Shown piece by piece: positions 60,931 through 64,000 of a stretch of DNA of 64,000 nucleotides. Position numbers and translations under genes: made by a program. The notes under the pieces are model-generated. The model was given only the letters and a program-made list of their open reading frames with translations, did no database searches and was not told the origin of the DNA. The stretch's first letter is position 1. The number at the start of each line of letters is the position of its first letter. Origin of the DNA: Nocardioidaceae bacterium SCSIO 66511 (GTDB taxonomy: Bacteria > Actinomycetota > Actinomycetes > Propionibacteriales > Nocardioidaceae); contig CP095846.1 in NCBI GenBank assembly GCA_023100825.1, forward strand, positions 682,001 through 746,000. The letters are read 5' to 3'.

Positions 60931-61605
60931 TCAGACGTTTGACCTGATCGGGCCGACCTTGAGGTGCAGCTTGTTGCCCGGGCCCGACAGGAGCTGGGTG
61001 AGCAGCGAGTTGCGCAGGTCGAGCGGCGGCACGTTGACGATGCTGCACCCGTCGAACTTCGGGATGGTGAAGGTCGAGTTGATGACCATCGCCTTCTCGA
61101 GGTCGAGCTTCTTCTTGCTGATCATCTTGATCTTGAACGGGTCGGTCGTGCAGGTGTTCTGCACGATGTTGATGCCGTTCAGGATCGGAATGTCGAGACG
61201 GACGTCGGGGATCGCCAGCCGAAGGTTGGCGGTCGAGACCAGATGGCCCTTGTTCTTGCCCTTGCGCGGCACCTTGCCGGTGATCTTCTTGGTCTGAACC
61301 ATGTTGACCTTGGCGGTGGTCGGCACGCCCGGGAGGGGTCCGATCTTGGCGTTCATATGCGCGGTGATCGTCGGCACCGACATCACGCCCTTGCGGATCT
61401 TGCCGCTCGGCAGGAACAGGCTCGTCTTGAGATTCGCGCCCTTGGGGAGAGTCAGCTTGTCGCCGGTCTTGGCGACGGTGCTGGTGCCCTGGACCTTCGC
61501 CTTGATCTTGATCTCCGACGCGGACGCTGGCCCGCCGGCCGCAACCGCTCCGGTGACCAAGGCCGTTGCGGCGGCCCCGATAGCCACACGCTTGAGAACC
61601 GACAT
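60931..61605 (-). CDS. Secreted protein of unknown function
   Basis: 224 residues. A clean Sec signal (MSVLKRVAIGAAATALVTGAVAAGGPASASE) is followed by a basic, Lys- and beta-rich body with two cysteines far apart (NTCTTD, FDGCSIV), which may form a disulfide. A ribosome site AGGGAG precedes the ATG. No family recognised. Confidence 0.75.
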   Translation of the reverse strand: MSVLKRVAIGAAATALVTGAVAAGGPASASEIKIKAKVQGTSTVAKTGDKLTLPKGANLKTSLFLPSGKIRKGVMSVPTITAHMNAKIGPLPGVPTTAKVNMVQTKKITGKVPRKGKNKGHLVSTANLRLAIPDVRLDIPILNGINIVQNTCTTDPFKIKMISKKKLDLEKAMVINSTFTIPKFDGCSIVNVPPLDLRNSLLTQLLSGPGNKLHLKVGPIRSNV

Positions 61606-61851
61606 TGAGATACTCCCTATTGCTCGACATGCGTACGCACCGAGATAGCGTACGGCTTGTGGTGATCAGGTTGTGACCCAGATCATCAGGACGGCCATAC
61701 TACTTTCGAGTAACCAGTGGTGCAACCCTGTGTTGCGGGGCTTGACGGGGTGCCCGGCGCCCAAGCGGGGTGGGCCTACGCCCACTGACGGCGCGGCACG
61801 GGTGGTCGATGATGGAACCGTCGACACCACCGCAACAGAAGGGGCAACGCC

Positions 61852-63138
61852 GTGACGGCAACCTTGGACGAGCGTGGCACAGACCGCCAGCTCGCGGCGC
61901 GCGTCAAACTGACCGCGCTCGCCGTCGCCTACGCGCTGTTGAGCGTCCCGCTCGCGATCATCTTCGCGCTGACCTCGGCCAGTGTCATCACTCTCGTGAT
62001 CGGCCTCGGAGCCATCGTGCTCTCGATGTTCCTGCCGTTGTTGCGAGCGCTCGCAAACCAGCATCGGCGGATGGCCGAGCTCACCCTCGGTGGTCGGATC
62101 GAGTCGCCGTACCTCTCGACCGCCGGAATGTCAGCGATGTGGCGGCTGCGCACCTGGCTCACCGATCCCGCTACGTGGCGCGACCTGCTGTGGGCGCTGA
62201 TCAGCTGCACGGTCGGCATCCTGCTCACGAGCTTGGCCGTTGCGTTCCTGCTCGGAGTCGGATGGTTTCTTGTCTTTCCGCTCGTATTCGCCGTGACACC
62301 GGAGGGACTCTTCGACATCAACTACGGCCTGTTCAAGATCGACACGTTCGGCGAGTCGTTCCTCGAATGGACGTGGGCGGTCGTCTCCGGTCTGCTCTGG
62401 TGGTACGGCACGCCGTTTCTCGTACGTCTGCGCGCTCAGCTCGATCGCGCGTTGCTCGCGCCGTCGCGGGCGCAGCTCGAACGCCGCGTCGCGCAAGTGG
62501 CCGAGTCGCGCGCCGAAACCATCGACCATTCGGCTGCGGAGCTCCGTCGGATCGAGCGCGACCTCCACGACGGCGCCCAGGCCCGGCTGGTCGCACTCGG
62601 CATGAACCTCGGCATGGCAGAAGACCTGATGCGCAAGGACCCCGAGGCGGCGGTGAAGTTGCTCGAGGAGGCCAGGCTGACGACCACGTCGGCGCTCGGC
62701 GATCTGCGCTCGGTCGTACGCGGCATCCACCCTCCGGTGTTGGCCGACCGCGGCCTCGACGGTGCAGTACGCGCGCTCGCCCTAGACATGGCAGTGCCGG
62801 TCGACGTCGAGATCGTGTTGGACGGCCGGGCGCCCGCGCCGGTCGAGTCGGCGGGGTACTTCGCGGTCGCGGAGATGCTCGCCAACGTCGGTAAGCACTC
62901 GGGTGCGACTCGGGCTCAGGTCGACGTCAGGCATGCCGAGGGGGTGCTCCGGATGACCGTCACCGACAACGGTCACGGCGGCGCAGACGCCGACTCGGGC
63001 ACCGGACTGGCAGGGGTGCGTCGACGGCTCGCGGCCTTTGACGGCACGATGGAGGTCGTGAGTCCCGCCGGGGGACCGACCACAGTCACCATGGAGTTGC
63101 CGTGCGTGTTGTCATCGCCGAGGACCTCGCCCTCCTGA
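61852..63138 (+). CDS. NarL-type sensor histidine kinase
   Basis: 428 residues. Several N-terminal membrane helices (about 20-200) form a sensor region. HisKA_3 has the phosphoacceptor in ERDLHDGAQARLVALGMNL and HATPase_c has MLANVGKHSGATRAQVDV and DNGHGGADADSGTGLAGVRRRL. The GTG follows GAAGGGG. It overlaps the regulator gene by 37 bp, so they are one unit. Confidence 0.92.
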   Translation: MTATLDERGTDRQLAARVKLTALAVAYALLSVPLAIIFALTSASVITLVIGLGAIVLSMFLPLLRALANQHRRMAELTLGGRIESPYLSTAGMSAMWRLRTWLTDPATWRDLLWALISCTVGILLTSLAVAFLLGVGWFLVFPLVFAVTPEGLFDINYGLFKIDTFGESFLEWTWAVVSGLLWWYGTPFLVRLRAQLDRALLAPSRAQLERRVAQVAESRAETIDHSAAELRRIERDLHDGAQARLVALGMNLGMAEDLMRKDPEAAVKLLEEARLTTTSALGDLRSVVRGIHPPVLADRGLDGAVRALALDMAVPVDVEIVLDGRAPAPVESAGYFAVAEMLANVGKHSGATRAQVDVRHAEGVLRMTVTDNGHGGADADSGTGLAGVRRRLAAFDGTMEVVSPAGGPTTVTMELPCVLSSPRTSPS

Positions 63139-63749
63139 GAGATGGCCTGACCCGTCTGCTGGAGGCCAACGAGTTCGAGGTGATCGCGGCGGTCGACAAC
63201 GCGCCGTCGCTGACCAAGGCGCTCGCCGAGGCCGACGTCGACGTCGCCGTCGTCGACGTACGAATGCCACCGACCTTCACCGACGAGGGCCTGCGCGCCG
63301 CGATCGAGGCCCGCGGTAAGCGCCCAGGGTTGCCCGTACTCGTCCTATCGCAGTACGTCGAGCAGCTGTACGCACGTGAGCTGCTGGCGAGTGGCGACGG
63401 TGCCGTCGGCTACCTGCTGAAGGACCGGGTCGCGAACGTCACCGAGTTCGTCGAGGCCGTGCGCCGCGTCGCCGACGGCGGCACCGTGCTCGATCCTGAG
63501 GTGGTGTCGACCCTGCTTGCGAAGGCGGGAAACGACACGGGCATCGGCAGTCTCACCCAACGCGAGCGCGAGGTACTGGAGCTGATGGCAGAAGGTCGAT
63601 CGAACGCCGCGATCGCGCGTGAGCTGTTCGTCACCGAGAAGGCGATCAGCAAACACTCCAACAGCATCTTCACCAAGCTCGACCTACCCGTTGACGAGGA
63701 TGACAACCGCCGGGTGCTCGCGGTCCTCGCGTACCTCCAGGGCGGCTGA
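63102..63749 (+). CDS. NarL/FixJ-type response regulator
   Basis: 215 residues. The receiver has EDLALLRDGLTRLL, the phosphorylated Asp in VAVVDVRMPP and Lys in GYLLKDRV. The C-terminal LuxR HTH is LTQREREVLELMAEGRSNAAIARELFVTEKAISKHSNSIF. Partner of the kinase just upstream. Confidence 0.95.
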   Translation: MRVVIAEDLALLRDGLTRLLEANEFEVIAAVDNAPSLTKALAEADVDVAVVDVRMPPTFTDEGLRAAIEARGKRPGLPVLVLSQYVEQLYARELLASGDGAVGYLLKDRVANVTEFVEAVRRVADGGTVLDPEVVSTLLAKAGNDTGIGSLTQREREVLELMAEGRSNAAIARELFVTEKAISKHSNSIFTKLDLPVDEDDNRRVLAVLAYLQGG

Positions 63750-63757
63750 GTCGAGCG

Positions 63758-64000
63758 TTAGTCGAGGTCGACGATCACGGGTGCGTGGTCGCTCGCGCCT
63801 TTGCCCTTGCGCTCCTCACGGTCGATCGCCGCATCGACCACGCGGTTCTCGAAGGCCGCCGAGCCGAGTATGAAGTCGATGCGCATGCCGCGCCGCTTCT
63901 GGAAGCTGAGTCGGGTGTAGTCCCAGTAGGTGAAGATGCCCGGGCCAGGTGCGTACGGGCGTACGACATCGGTCAGGCCGGCGCCGAGGACCGCCTGGAA
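63758..64000 (-). CDS. Exonuclease III family protein (C-terminal part, cut by window edge)
   Basis: Frame open to base 64000, 80 residues visible. The C-terminal text has FTYWDYTRLSFQKRRGMRIDFILGS and the final GASDHAPVIVDLD, the Asn/Asp and catalytic His motifs of XthA-type exonucleases (repair AP sites and 3' ends). The N-terminal half is outside. Confidence 0.9.
   Translation of the reverse strand, partial: FQAVLGAGLTDVVRPYAPGPGIFTYWDYTRLSFQKRRGMRIDFILGSAAFENRVVDAAIDREERKGKGASDHAPVIVDLD

Overview
High-GC actinobacterial chromosome segment. GC-rich codons, GTG starts, many four-base start/stop overlaps, a DUF3073 gene, a WhiB-family gene and a two-gene 10-methyl fatty acid cluster all point to Actinomycetota. 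The very frequent CGTAC/GTACG motif is seen in Nocardioidaceae and relatives, so that placement is a guess. Both window edges cut genes: an acyl-CoA ligase on the left and an exonuclease III on the right.

Layout. 1-6763: an acyl-CoA ligase fragment, a secreted lipase-like hydrolase, a PknB-type membrane Ser/Thr kinase, and the purine genes purF-purM followed by a DUF3073 gene. 6774-11367: tyrosine/homogentisate catabolism (fahA, a conserved unknown gene and divergent hmgA) plus a valine/leucine dehydrogenase. 11536-16293: an AraC regulator overlapping an MFS exporter tail to tail, a YrhK-like membrane protein, glutamate decarboxylase and a 69-residue protein. 16337-27929: a LuxR/MalT-type regulator, a DinB protein, two tandem paralogous lipoproteins, a histidine phosphatase, a zinc alcohol dehydrogenase and small enzymes.

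28238-41823 is an integrated pSAM2-type actinomycete integrative and conjugative element (AICE) in the 3' half of tRNA-Phe(GAA). The att direct repeats are 72 bp with an uninterrupted 47-bp identity. Ten minus-strand genes (SCO3933-like protein, two zinc-ribbon proteins, FtsK/TraB translocase, WhiB, C5-cytosine methyltransferase, a CxxC protein, RepSA-like initiator, Xis, Int) look like one long operon. It diverges from a GntR/KorSA-like repressor gene across three copies of a 16-bp palindromic operator. Cargo at the right end includes an HNH-like zinc protein, an Sll1717-type P-loop ATPase, a DUF6226-like protein and a small protein. These are the best candidates in the window for an undescribed (possibly defence) function.

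41939-54834: a methyltransferase, then a catabolic region. A class III transaminase and methylmalonate-semialdehyde dehydrogenase diverge from a PucR regulator. A second operon carries an FAD amine/amino-acid oxidase, a polyamine-type ABC transporter, a HAD hydrolase, a D-2-hydroxyacid dehydrogenase and a FadR-type GntR regulator. Together they suggest uptake and oxidation of a polyamine- or amino-acid-like substrate, with the semialdehyde converted to acyl-CoA.

54841-64000: a Tat-exported esterase, tRNA-Asp and tRNA-Glu, a HExxH metallopeptidase, a pirin, an anti-sigma-like ATPase, the 10-methyl fatty acid genes tmsA-tmsB, a strong bidirectional terminator, a secreted protein, a NarL-type two-component system and the exonuclease III fragment. 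No CRISPR array and no complete insertion sequence was seen.
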